From: Anaerolineae bacterium | GTDB lineage: Bacteria; Chloroflexota; Anaerolineae; Promineifilales; Promineifilaceae | Direction: 5' to 3' | DNA length: 64,000 nucleotides | Assembly: GCA_023384415.1 (NCBI GenBank) | Contig: JAHDWJ010000032.1 | Span: forward strand, 1 to 64,000 | Shown here: one piece after another, positions 16,750 to 24,697 of the stretch | Numbering within the stretch: position 1 is the stretch's first letter | How the letters are laid out: every line of letters starts with the position of its first letter | The notes under the pieces: model-generated | Seen by the model: the letters and a program-made list of their open reading frames with translations, nothing else | What the model was told of the DNA's origin: nothing | Databases searched by the model: none | Made by a program: the position numbers and the translations under genes

Positions 16750-17925
16750 TACCCCCGTATCTCGGAATCGTTGAATTGCGGCCGCATCCCATCCCATCTC
16801 CGTAAGTACCTCATCCGTATCTGCTCCTGCCTCACCGCCAATGTGGCGATATTCCGCCTCACTGGTCGAAAAGCGGAACGGGCTGGCAACCTGCTTTTGG
16901 GTTGAGCCATCAGGTTGGGGAACTTCTACCAGCAAATTTCGGGCCTGAGTGTGAGAGTGGGCCAGCATCTCCGCCACCGTTAAGACTGGTTCCACACACA
17001 CATCTTGCTGGTCAAACAATTCTACCCAGGCGGCCAATGTTTTTTGAGCGATAATCTGCCGTAGGTCGGCTTTGAGACCAGCCTGTATCTCCACATTCTG
17101 AACATGCCCCACATTGATCAAATCGGGTCGGCCGATGACCTGGCAGAAGCCGGCCCAAAATTTTGGTTCCAGGCTGCCCACAGAGAGGTAACGATCATCA
17201 GCCGTGCGGTAGGTGTCATAGAAACTTCCCCCGTTCAAGGCCCAACTCTCATAGGTAGGATTTTCTCCAGCGACAATGAACTGGCTGATAGCCAACCCAT
17301 TCCAGGCCACACTCATATCAAACATGCTGATGTCTACCCACTGCCCCTCACCCGTCACCTGCCGCTGAATCACGGCGGCCAAAATGCCGGTGATCGCCCC
17401 GAAAGATCCCCCCCCCACATCAGCGATCTGGACGCCTATGGGAGTTGGGCCAGAATCTTTGCGGCCGCTGTGCCCCAACACTCCCGCCAGAGCCAGGTAA
17501 TTGAGGTCGTGGCCGGCCCGGTTCCGGTAGGGGCCAGTCTGGCCATAACCGGTGATGGAGCAGTAAATGAGGTTGGGATTCACGCCGCGCAAGGCTTCAT
17601 ACCCCAGCCCTAACCGCTCCATGACGTCAGGCCGGAACTGTTCAACGACGATGTCGTATTTGCCTAAGAGACGGTGGATGATCGCGGCCGCGTCCCCATG
17701 CTTTAAGTCCAGGCTGATAGAGCGTTTATTCCGGTTCAGTAAAGCGTGCCAGGCAGAGGTAGTGCCGGTAAATGGCGGTGTAAACCGTACCATATCGGGC
17801 CGGTTAGGGGCCTCCACCCGCACCACCTCAGCCCCCATATCAGCCAGCATCATCGTGGCAAATGGGCCAGGCAGCAGCGTGGTAAAGTCCAGAACTTTTA
17901 AGGTAGCTAGGGGTCTCATCATCAA
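16741..17925 (-). CDS. CaiB/BaiF-family CoA transferase
   Basis: A 394-residue class III CoA transferase (formyl-CoA, carnitine or succinyl-CoA type). It has LKVLDFTTLLPGPFATMMLADMG split by a short gap from VVRVEAPNRPD, NRNKRSISLDLK, and the conserved DLNYLALAGVLG with the putative catalytic Asp. The partner acids cannot be predicted. It stands alone on the minus strand. Confidence 0.9.
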   Translation of the reverse strand: MMMRPLATLKVLDFTTLLPGPFATMMLADMGAEVVRVEAPNRPDMVRFTPPFTGTTSAWHALLNRNKRSISLDLKHGDAAAIIHRLLGKYDIVVEQFRPDVMERLGLGYEALRGVNPNLIYCSITGYGQTGPYRNRAGHDLNYLALAGVLGHSGRKDSGPTPIGVQIADVGGGSFGAITGILAAVIQRQVTGEGQWVDISMFDMSVAWNGLAISQFIVAGENPTYESWALNGGSFYDTYRTADDRYLSVGSLEPKFWAGFCQVIGRPDLINVGHVQNVEIQAGLKADLRQIIAQKTLAAWVELFDQQDVCVEPVLTVAEMLAHSHTQARNLLVEVPQPDGSTQKQVASPFRFSTSEAEYRHIGGEAGADTDEVLTEMGWDAAAIQRFRDTGVLG

Positions 17926-18060
17926 TGATTGCCTTGAATATTCTTGGATAGTTATAGAAAATCAGGATAAAGATTGTTGGCGGAACAGCATTCGCTCCTT
18001 CCTTCAATTTGTTGTTGTTATTGTTGCCATAATTAGAATTGCTGCGGCGGAAACCAAAAA

Positions 18061-18089
18061 TTGACACCAATTCTTCCTTTTGGCATAAT
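18061..18089 (+). promoter_or_regulatory. Promoter of the T-box/alaX transcript
   Basis: TTGACA (18061-18066) and CATAAT (18084-18089) with a 17-bp spacer, about 25 bp before the T-box stem I. Confidence 0.75.
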
Positions 18090-18112
18090 CCCTTTCAATA
18101 ATAGTAACCTGA

Positions 18113-18448
18113 AAAACGATGACGGAGAAGAGTAGACAGGTTTTTTCAGTCTAGCGAGCCTGAATTGGTGTAAGTCAGGTCTGAAACCCGGTCGAAAATC
18201 CCTCCAGAGTTGCTAACCGAAAGAACTAACCTTTTCATTACTGTATAAGCCGCGGAAACCATTTGTGCCCTTCGCGACTTGGCGGTGAAAAGTTTAGCTT
18301 CAAGTAGAGTTAGCCGGAATCATCCCCCGTTATCTGGATGACGATAATGATGGTTATCGGCTTAAGTGCCTGGTCTAGGCCAGGAAGTTGGGTGGTACCG
18401 CGGAGCGTCTTGCGCCTTCGTCCCAGAGTGGGATGAGGGCGTTTTTTG
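18113..18448 (+). ncRNA. T-box riboswitch leader
   Basis: The T-box sequence GTTGGGTGGTACCGCGG (18387-18403) is an almost perfect match to the conserved antiterminator element. It is followed by the terminator at 18412-18447. At the 5' side, GACGGAGAAGAGTAG (18121 onward) matches the stem I start with its AGTA loop-E motif, and GGAG there can pair with CTCC near 18203. The specifier loop reads about GAAAATCC; ATC (Ile) is my best guess but AAT or AAA cannot be excluded by eye. It senses an uncharged tRNA and allows transcription when the tRNA is not aminoacylated. The first gene downstream is alaX, not a synthetase; ileS lies 2.3 kb further on in the same direction. Confidence 0.85.
18412..18447 (+). 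terminator. T-box-controlled terminator
   Basis: Stem GCGCCTTCGTCCCA / TGGGATGAGGGCG (two mismatch or G-U positions) and TTTTTT at 18442-18447, immediately after the T-box element. Confidence 0.85.
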
Positions 18449-18456
18449 TTGGCGTA

Positions 18457-18561
18457 GGGAACACGGATAGGCGGGATTGGCGGATTAAACAGGGAACACG
18501 GATAGGCGGGATTGGCGGATTGAAGAGGGAACACGGATAGGCGGGATTGGCGGATTGAAGA
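18457..18561. repeat. 35-bp tandem repeat, three copies
   Basis: Units start GGGAACACGGATAGGCGGGA at 18457, 18492 and 18527 (period 35). Copies 2 and 3 are near-identical; copy 1 differs at its end (TTAAACA versus TTGAAGA). It separates the T-box terminator from the alaX start and is non-coding. Confidence 0.9.
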
Positions 18562-18571
18562 GGAATAAAAG

Positions 18572-19282
18572 ATGACAGAACTGCTTTTTCAGACGGATGC
18601 GTATATGCAAAATTTTACCGCAGTGGTGACCGCCCAGGTTGATGGCGGGGTACTGCTAGATCGGACGGCGTTTTACCCCGGTGGGGGTGGGCAGCCTTAT
18701 GATATAGGCAGTCTGTCCGTTGGGGATCAGGTGTGGGCAGTTTCCAAAGTGGGTAAGGTTGGGGGGGAGATGGTGCATTTTGTTGTGGGCGAACTGCCTG
18801 CCGTTGGCTCAACCGTTACCGGGGAGTTGGATTGGACACGCCGGTATCAGTTGATGCGGACTCATACCGCCATGCACATCCTTTGTGGGGTTATTTTTCG
18901 GGATTATGGGGCGCAGGTGACGGGCGGCAACATGGACCCGCTCCAGGGGCGAATGGATTTTGAGTTTGAGACGATGCGGCAGGAGTTAGTGGCGGAAATC
19001 GAAGCCGCGATCAATCGAGAGGTCGCGGCCGCGCACCCCGTCCTGGTCAAAATTTTACCCCGCGCCGAGGCATTCCAGATTCCCGACCTCATCCGCACCA
19101 AAATCAACCTGCTTCCCGAAGGCATCAATGAAATCCGCACCGTAGAAATTGAGGGGCTGGATTTGCAGGCCGATGGGGGCACCCATGTAGCCAACACCCG
19201 CGAAGTCGGCCACATTCGCGTTGCTGATTACAAGAGCAAAGGGAAAATCAACAAGCGGATTTATGTGGAGCTGGAAGTGTGA
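18572..19282 (+). CDS. alaX: Alanyl-tRNA editing protein AlaX-like
   Basis: A 236-residue free-standing homologue of the AlaRS editing domain. It has the N-terminal YPGGGGQPYDIG motif (35-46), the zinc-site HTAMH (98-102) and ADGGTHVANT (200-209). It hydrolyses mischarged Ser- or Gly-tRNA-Ala. The position of the third zinc ligand, usually Cys in the CGGTHV motif, is Asp201 here; some AlaX proteins share this. Its length fits the AlaX-M class. It is the first gene behind a T-box leader, which is unusual for an editing factor. Confidence 0.85.
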   Translation: MTELLFQTDAYMQNFTAVVTAQVDGGVLLDRTAFYPGGGGQPYDIGSLSVGDQVWAVSKVGKVGGEMVHFVVGELPAVGSTVTGELDWTRRYQLMRTHTAMHILCGVIFRDYGAQVTGGNMDPLQGRMDFEFETMRQELVAEIEAAINREVAAAHPVLVKILPRAEAFQIPDLIRTKINLLPEGINEIRTVEIEGLDLQADGGTHVANTREVGHIRVADYKSKGKINKRIYVELEV

Positions 19283-19361
19283 TGGGTATATTAGTGTATT
19301 ACTGTATTGGTTGTGTTCGCTGATACTCACCAATACACCAATACACCAACCTTACTTTGTT

Positions 19362-20030
19362 ATGCGATTTCTTTTGCATGAACAGCCTTATGAACAGCCC
19401 GTGGCTGCGGGCAGACTGGTATATGAGCAGGATGGCCAGCCAACCGGGGCGGTGGAAAGCTGGCGACTGACAGAGGCCGTGGATGGCTACTGCTTTTTGC
19501 GGGTGGATTTGGATGGCCGCGCGGCCGCATCCGGGCGTTCATCCCTGTTTCATCTGACTATCGGCCCCCAGGGACAGCCAGAGCGGCTGCTTTTCCAGGC
19601 GTATGGGCCAGACGGGTTAGTCAAAGGGACAGTTTTGTTTGCTGCCGATTCATTGACCGTTGGGCGTGAGCTGGCCGGGCAGGGGCGGCAGGAAGATGAG
19701 CTGACTGCCCTCTGGTTTTGGTTTCCGGCCACGTTGGGGTTAGGTTTATTGGCCGGCTTACCAGGAGATGGGCAGGTGGATGCGGTAATGTTGGACGCGG
19801 CCGCGCAGTTTGCCCCTCGTCTTGTCACCTTAACCCACCAATGGGGCCAGCCAGAGACAGTGGCGGTGATGGGAACTGAATGGCTGACGCGGCCGCTTAC
19901 CCTCACCTGGGCTGACCAACGCCGGACAATCTGGCTGAACCAGTACCAGCACCCACTGTTGGTAGAGCGGCAAGATGGGCTGTGCGGCCGCGAAACTCGT
20001 TACATTCGTTACTCAGATGTGATACCATGA
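19362..20030 (+). CDS. Hypothetical protein between alaX and a toxin-antitoxin pair
   Basis: A 222-residue soluble protein starting MRFLLHEQPYEQPVAAGRLV. It looks all-beta (alternating hydrophobic strands such as LTLTWADQRRTIWLNQY). It has no signal peptide and I recognise no family. Four GCGGCCGC motifs lie inside, so it is resident rather than recently acquired. An octamer ACACCAAT array (19330-19350) ends just before the ATG and there is no clear Shine-Dalgarno. The stop overlaps the next gene's start (ATGA). Confidence 0.65.
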   Translation: MRFLLHEQPYEQPVAAGRLVYEQDGQPTGAVESWRLTEAVDGYCFLRVDLDGRAAASGRSSLFHLTIGPQGQPERLLFQAYGPDGLVKGTVLFAADSLTVGRELAGQGRQEDELTALWFWFPATLGLGLLAGLPGDGQVDAVMLDAAAQFAPRLVTLTHQWGQPETVAVMGTEWLTRPLTLTWADQRRTIWLNQYQHPLLVERQDGLCGRETRYIRYSDVIP

Positions 20031-20299
20031 GAATTGATGATTTACTATGGCTAGATCACATTGTTGATAAATTAGAAATCAAGCATCAGGTTGTTCCAAG
20101 TGAAGTGTACGAGGTGTTTTGGAATAGGCCACGCTTTCGTTATTGTGTACCCGGTGAAAATGTCTACCGGGTTATGGGATGTACTGACTCTAGACGTTAT
20201 CTGGTCGTTTTCTTTGTTTACAAACCAGCAGATCATCTGGCTCTCATCATCAGTGCGAGGGAAATGACAGATAAGGAGCGTAAAAGTTATGGACGATAA
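20027..20299 (+). CDS. BrnT-like toxin
   Basis: A 90-residue small protein with the BrnT RNase toxin layout: DDLLWLDHIVDKLEIKH, then SEVYEVFWNRPRF, then YRVMGCTDSRRYLVVFFVY, ending AREMTDKERKSYGR. The ending ISAREMT..E.K.Y matches the BrnT C-terminal signature. It starts at 20027, overlapping the stop of the upstream gene by 4 bp. The downstream antitoxin gene overlaps it by 11 bp. The toxin-first order is normal for BrnTA. Expected role: ribonuclease neutralised by the partner, which autoregulates the operon. Confidence 0.75.
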   Translation: MRIDDLLWLDHIVDKLEIKHQVVPSEVYEVFWNRPRFRYCVPGENVYRVMGCTDSRRYLVVFFVYKPADHLALIISAREMTDKERKSYGR

Positions 20300-20615
20300 G
20301 CAACCCAAAGTTAAGTCCGTCAAACGAATTGAGGATCGTGATCCCCTGCCAGAATATTTTGCATCAGTTGAGGAAATGGCGGAGTTTTGGGATACACATG
20401 ATTCGGCAGATTATGAAGATTATATGGGAAGTGAGGATGTCGCAGTGGAAGTCAACATACCAAAGCCTCTAACCCATCGGATAGCCATTGAGGAAACGTT
20501 GATGCACCAGTTGCAATCAACGGCCCGAAAGCGAGGCATTTCAGCCGAAACTCTGGTTAATTTATGGCTTCAGGAAAAGATAAGCCAGGAAGCCCATTTG
20601 CCGCAATCGGCTTAA
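20289..20615 (+). CDS. CopG/BrnA-like antitoxin
   Basis: A 108-residue acidic protein. The N-terminal half, including LPEYFASVEEMAEFWDTHDS and ADYED, resembles CopG-antitoxin-associated sequences. The C-terminal part RIAIEETLMHQLQSTARKRG looks like a ribbon-helix-helix DNA-binding segment. It overlaps the toxin by 11 bp. The region lacks GCGGCCGC between 19991 and 21653, which fits a mobile toxin-antitoxin cassette. Confidence 0.72.
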   Translation: MDDKQPKVKSVKRIEDRDPLPEYFASVEEMAEFWDTHDSADYEDYMGSEDVAVEVNIPKPLTHRIAIEETLMHQLQSTARKRGISAETLVNLWLQEKISQEAHLPQSA

Positions 20616-20727
20616 ATCAGGTGATGCTCTATGAAATGGCAAGAAATTCGTACTTAATCCGCGTGCCCTTCATCTGCGGCTATTTTTACCGCTGCTTCTC
20701 ACAGGCCACATCAACGTGGGTAAAAAT

Positions 20728-20789
20728 TTGTAGGACGATTTGGTAAATCGTCCGGGCGATTCACTAAATCGCCCGACATTGTTGTAGGA
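20728..20789. repeat. Double palindrome in the ileS leader
   Basis: Two adjoining hairpins, GGACGATTTGGTAAATCGTCC split as 20733-20743/20744-20753, and GGGCGATT/AATCGCCC (20754-20774). TTGTAGGA occurs at both ends (20728-20735 and 20782-20789). TTGTAGGAC occurs again at 24224. It ends 7 bp before the ileS ATG and includes its ribosome-binding site GTAGGAG. Confidence 0.8.
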
Positions 20790-20796
20790 GAAAAAT

Positions 20797-23700
20797 ATGA
20801 CCTTTCAAGAGGTGACAAATAAAGTAGATTTCGTCCTTTTAGAGAAAGATGTTTTGCAGCTATGGCAAGACACCGATGCTTTTAACCAACTGCGCCGCCT
20901 GCGGGCCGAAACAGAAAAACAGCATGGCACCTTCAGCTTCCTCGATGGCCCCATCACCGCCAATAATCCCATGGGGGTTCACCACGCCTGGGGCCGCACT
21001 TACAAAGACCTTTACCAGCGCTACCAGGCCATGCTCGGCAAAAACCAACGGTGGCAAAATGGGTTTGACTGCCAGGGGTTGTGGGTAGAAGTGGAAGTGG
21101 AAAAGGAGTTGGGGTTCAAGAGTAAGCGGGATATTGAAACCTTTGGCATGGAAGAGTTTATCAAACGGTGCAAAGCCCGTGTCTTAAACTACGCCGCCAT
21201 CCAGACAGAGCAATCCATCCGCCTGGGGTATTGGACTGACTGGAACAACCCGAATGAGCTGCGCCGCCTGGCCCAACTGCTCCTGGATGACCCATCCCAA
21301 GAAATCACGGTGATGGGGACACGCGGGCCGGTGACGGGCACGGTGGAGCAGATCGTGGCCCAATTGGGGCTGCCCCAACTGGGTGGCTCTTATTTCACCT
21401 TCAGCGACGAAAATAATTATCAGATTTGGAGCTTCTTAAAAAAATGCCATGACAACGGCTGGCTGTACAAGGGGCGGGATGTAATGCCCTGGTGCGCTCG
21501 CTGCGGCACCGGGATCAGCCAACATGAAATCGTCACCGATGGGTACAAGGAAGTAACCCATGATTCGGTGTTCCTCAAATTCCCCCTGCTGGGGCGGGAG
21601 AATGAGGCCCTGCTGGTTTGGACGACAACTCCCTGGACGCTCACGAGCAATGTCGCGGCCGCAGTCGGTCCCGATCTTGATTACGTTAAAGTCCAGGCTG
21701 AAGACGGCTGGTTTTACTACCTGGCCGAAGCCGCCATGAAAAACACCCTGCTGGGCAAAAACGAAATCGTCGGCCGCCTCAAAGGCAGCGAAATGGTCGG
21801 CTGGACCTACAGCGGCCCCTTTGACGACCTGCCTGTCGTGCAAAAAACCTTCGCCGAGGCTGGCTATACTCACCGGGTCATCCCCTGGAAAGATGTCGGG
21901 GCCGAAGAAGGGACGGGTATCGTCCACATCGCTCCTGGCTGTGGGGCCGAGGACTTTGGCCTGAGCAAAGAGCATGATCTGCCCATCATCGCCCCCCTGG
22001 ATGAAAATGGGATTTATCTGGACCGTTTCGATTGGCTCACCGGCCAATCTGTCTTTAGCGTGGCGGAGCCAATTTTTGACAGCCTGCGTCAGAAAGGGGT
22101 CTATTATCGCAAACAGCGGTACGCCCACCGCTACCCCCACTGCTGGCGCTGCGGTGAAGAGCTGGTCTATCGGCTGGTGGATGAATGGTTTATCAGCATG
22201 GGCGAGCTGTATGACAAACCCCGTGAACAGGTGACGGCTGAAGAGAAACAGCGCAGTCTGCGTTACCAGATCATGGATCGGGTTGAGAAAATCAACTGGT
22301 ATCCCTCTTTTGGTTATGATCGGGAGATGGATTGGCTGCGGAATATGCACGACTGGATGATCAGCAAGAAGCGGTATTGGGGCTTAGCCCTGCCTATTTA
22401 TGAATGTGAGCATTGCGGCCGCGTCACCGTCGTTGGCAGCAAAGAAGAGCTACAAGAGCGGGCTGTTGAAGGTTGGGAGGCGTTCGAGGGACATACCCCC
22501 CATCGCCCCCACATTGACGAAGTGAAAATCGCCTGTGGCTGCGGGGGTAAAGTTGGCCGCATCGCCGATGTAGGCAACCCGTGGCTGGATGCCGGTATTG
22601 TCGCCTTTAGCACCATGCACTACACCGAAGACCGGGCAAGCTGGAACAAATGGTACCCCGCTGACTTCATCAGCGAAAGTTTTCCGGGGCAGTTCCGCAA
22701 CTGGTTTTACAGCCTGCTGGCCCAAAGCACCGTCCTGGCCGCAGAACCCCCCTTCCGCAACCTGTTTGGCTACGCCACCCTGTTGGCCGAAGATGGGCGA
22801 GAGATGCACAAATCGTGGGGCAACTCTATCGAATTTAACCAGGCAGCCGACCAGATGGGGGCGGATACGATGCGCTGGCTCTACGCCAGTTGTAAACCGG
22901 AGCAAAACCTGCTCTTCGGCTTCAATCGTGGCGATGAAACCCGTCGCCGTTTCCTCATCCCGCTGTGGAATGTGTATAGCTTTTTCGTCACTTACGCCAG
23001 CCTGGACCAATGGACACCCGGTGGCCCGGTCACATCTCCTCTAGAAGCCCATGCCCAGATGGATAGCTGGATTTTGGCCCGCGTTCAGGAGACGACGTTG
23101 GCGGTGAGGGCCGCTTTGGATAAATATGATGCTGAGAAAGCATGTGCCGCCTTAGAAAGTTTGCTCGATGATCTCTCTAACTGGTACGTGCGCCGCTCCC
23201 GCCGCCGTTTCTGGAAAAGTGAATCGGATATGGACAAGCAGGCAGCTTATGCCACCCTGTACCAGGTGTTGGTGGACTTTGCCCGCCTGTTGGCCCCGTT
23301 TATCCCGTTTACGACGGAAGCGATGTATCAAAATTTGGTCGTGAAGGTGGACGCGGCCGCGCCCCGCAGTCTCCATCACTGTTTATACCCAGAGGTGGAA
23401 GGGGAACTGGATCAGCGGCTGCTAGACAAAATGCGCCTGGCTATCACCACCGCCAGCCTGGGCCGTTCTGCCCGCAGTGAGGCCGACCTGAAATTGCGTC
23501 AGCCGTTGGCCCGGGCGCGGGTTAATGTCGGTTCGGCTCAAGAAGAACAGGATTTGCGGGAGCTGGCGGATGTCCTCAAAGAAGAGATCAATGTTAAGGA
23601 GATTGAGATTGTCTCTGAGGTAGGTGAACTGGTGAATTACAAGCTGATGCCCAACAACCGGGTGATGGGGCCGAAGTACGGACAGCAGTTCCCGGCTGTG

Positions 23701-24177
23701 CGGCAGGCATTGGCCCAGGTAGACCCGGTCGCGGCCGCGCGCCTTCTCCAATCTGGTCAGCCCGTCACCCTCTCCCTCTCCGGCCAAACAATCGAACTGA
23801 CCGGTGATGAACTTCTGGTGCAAACGGAATCACGTGGGGGCCTCGCTGTCGCCAGCGAAAAAGGGGTAACCGTGGCGGTAGATACAGAATTGACGCCGGA
23901 ACTCATCCAGGAAGGGTACGCCCGTGACTTTGTGCGTCAGATCAACGACGCTCGCAAAAACCTGGGTTTTGCGATCAGTGACCGGGTCCATATTTTTGTC
24001 CAGGGGGGGGATGCCGAACTGCAAGGTGGATTGCGTAACTTTGGCGATTACATCCGCCAGGAGACATTGGCCCTATCTCTGGCGATGGTAGACACCCCCC
24101 CAGCTGAGGGTGCCTACCCGGCCCAGTTGGCCAGGATAGGCGATAAGGAAGTGCCGTTCTGGTTGCGGAAGATTTGA
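20797..24177 (+). CDS. ileS: Isoleucyl-tRNA synthetase (divergent signatures)
   Basis: A 1126-residue class Ia aminoacyl-tRNA synthetase of the long IleRS type. The Rossmann core, editing-domain segments (LLVWTTTPWTLTSNVAAAVG, GTGIVHIAPGCGAEDFG), RYAHRYPHCWRCGEEL and anticodon domain are all recognisable. Both class I signatures deviate: HIGH reads GVHH (60-63, in NPMGVHHAWGRT) and KMSKS reads EMHKS (669-673). The last His of HIGH and the second Lys of KMSKS are retained. The remainder looks intact and selected, and several GCGGCCGC motifs lie inside, so it is probably the functional synthetase. A long C-terminal region (about 880-1126) is as in eukaryote-like IleRS. Confidence 0.9.
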   Translation: MTFQEVTNKVDFVLLEKDVLQLWQDTDAFNQLRRLRAETEKQHGTFSFLDGPITANNPMGVHHAWGRTYKDLYQRYQAMLGKNQRWQNGFDCQGLWVEVEVEKELGFKSKRDIETFGMEEFIKRCKARVLNYAAIQTEQSIRLGYWTDWNNPNELRRLAQLLLDDPSQEITVMGTRGPVTGTVEQIVAQLGLPQLGGSYFTFSDENNYQIWSFLKKCHDNGWLYKGRDVMPWCARCGTGISQHEIVTDGYKEVTHDSVFLKFPLLGRENEALLVWTTTPWTLTSNVAAAVGPDLDYVKVQAEDGWFYYLAEAAMKNTLLGKNEIVGRLKGSEMVGWTYSGPFDDLPVVQKTFAEAGYTHRVIPWKDVGAEEGTGIVHIAPGCGAEDFGLSKEHDLPIIAPLDENGIYLDRFDWLTGQSVFSVAEPIFDSLRQKGVYYRKQRYAHRYPHCWRCGEELVYRLVDEWFISMGELYDKPREQVTAEEKQRSLRYQIMDRVEKINWYPSFGYDREMDWLRNMHDWMISKKRYWGLALPIYECEHCGRVTVVGSKEELQERAVEGWEAFEGHTPHRPHIDEVKIACGCGGKVGRIADVGNPWLDAGIVAFSTMHYTEDRASWNKWYPADFISESFPGQFRNWFYSLLAQSTVLAAEPPFRNLFGYATLLAEDGREMHKSWGNSIEFNQAADQMGADTMRWLYASCKPEQNLLFGFNRGDETRRRFLIPLWNVYSFFVTYASLDQWTPGGPVTSPLEAHAQMDSWILARVQETTLAVRAALDKYDAEKACAALESLLDDLSNWYVRRSRRRFWKSESDMDKQAAYATLYQVLVDFARLLAPFIPFTTEAMYQNLVVKVDAAAPRSLHHCLYPEVEGELDQRLLDKMRLAITTASLGRSARSEADLKLRQPLARARVNVGSAQEEQDLRELADVLKEEINVKEIEIVSEVGELVNYKLMPNNRVMGPKYGQQFPAVRQALAQVDPVAAARLLQSGQPVTLSLSGQTIELTGDELLVQTESRGGLAVASEKGVTVAVDTELTPELIQEGYARDFVRQINDARKNLGFAISDRVHIFVQGGDAELQGGLRNFGDYIRQETLALSLAMVDTPPAEGAYPAQLARIGDKEVPFWLRKI

Positions 24178-24697
24178 AGCCTGCGGCCGCCAATGACACG
24201 AATGTGTTCATTGAAAAACGAGCTTGTAGGACACTGATTTACACAGATTGGCGCAGATTTGGCGTTTTGCTTCTAATCAAATTCGGGTTTAATTGTGAAA
24301 TTTGTGTCCTATATCCTTTCTTCTAACGAACAATCACAGAAGCTGAACCACTTCCCGCGAATCTTAGTGACTCTGCTGAAAAACTTAAACAAGATACAAA
24401 GACCGCAACATACCAAAAATCTTTTTTTACGCTTATTTGTGTTATTCTTAGCTTTTTTAGTGACATTTGTATTAAACGGGAGTTGGTGAGGAAAATTTTC
24501 CAACCAAAACCCATAAGTTAGACTTGCAAACATGCGAAAAGTGGTTTTGTTACATTCCGACTAACCTTTGCCCAATACATTTTTTAGTGATATTTAGTGA
24601 TATTCTGATGAATACGAAAATTTTGATCTATGTCACAAAATTAGGTTTCTTGGATAATTTGGGAGTTGTGTCAGCCATCATTTTAAGCGAGGCGAAT
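24178..24697. other. AT-rich intergenic region
   Basis: It holds one GCGGCCGC (24183), TTGTAGGAC (24224), an ACACAGATTGGCGCAGATTT decayed repeat, and then AT-rich DNA without a supportable gene. An open frame from 24608 runs into the beta-helix gene. Confidence 0.5.

Noticed and set aside
21436..22350. 304-codon minus-strand frame inside ileS
   Set aside because: A shadow of the ileS coding frame; composition follows the complement of conserved synthetase codons.
24295..24489. 64-codon ORF upstream of the beta-helix gene
   Set aside because: AT-rich chance frame with no ribosome site; its hydrophobic tail is a product of T-rich DNA.
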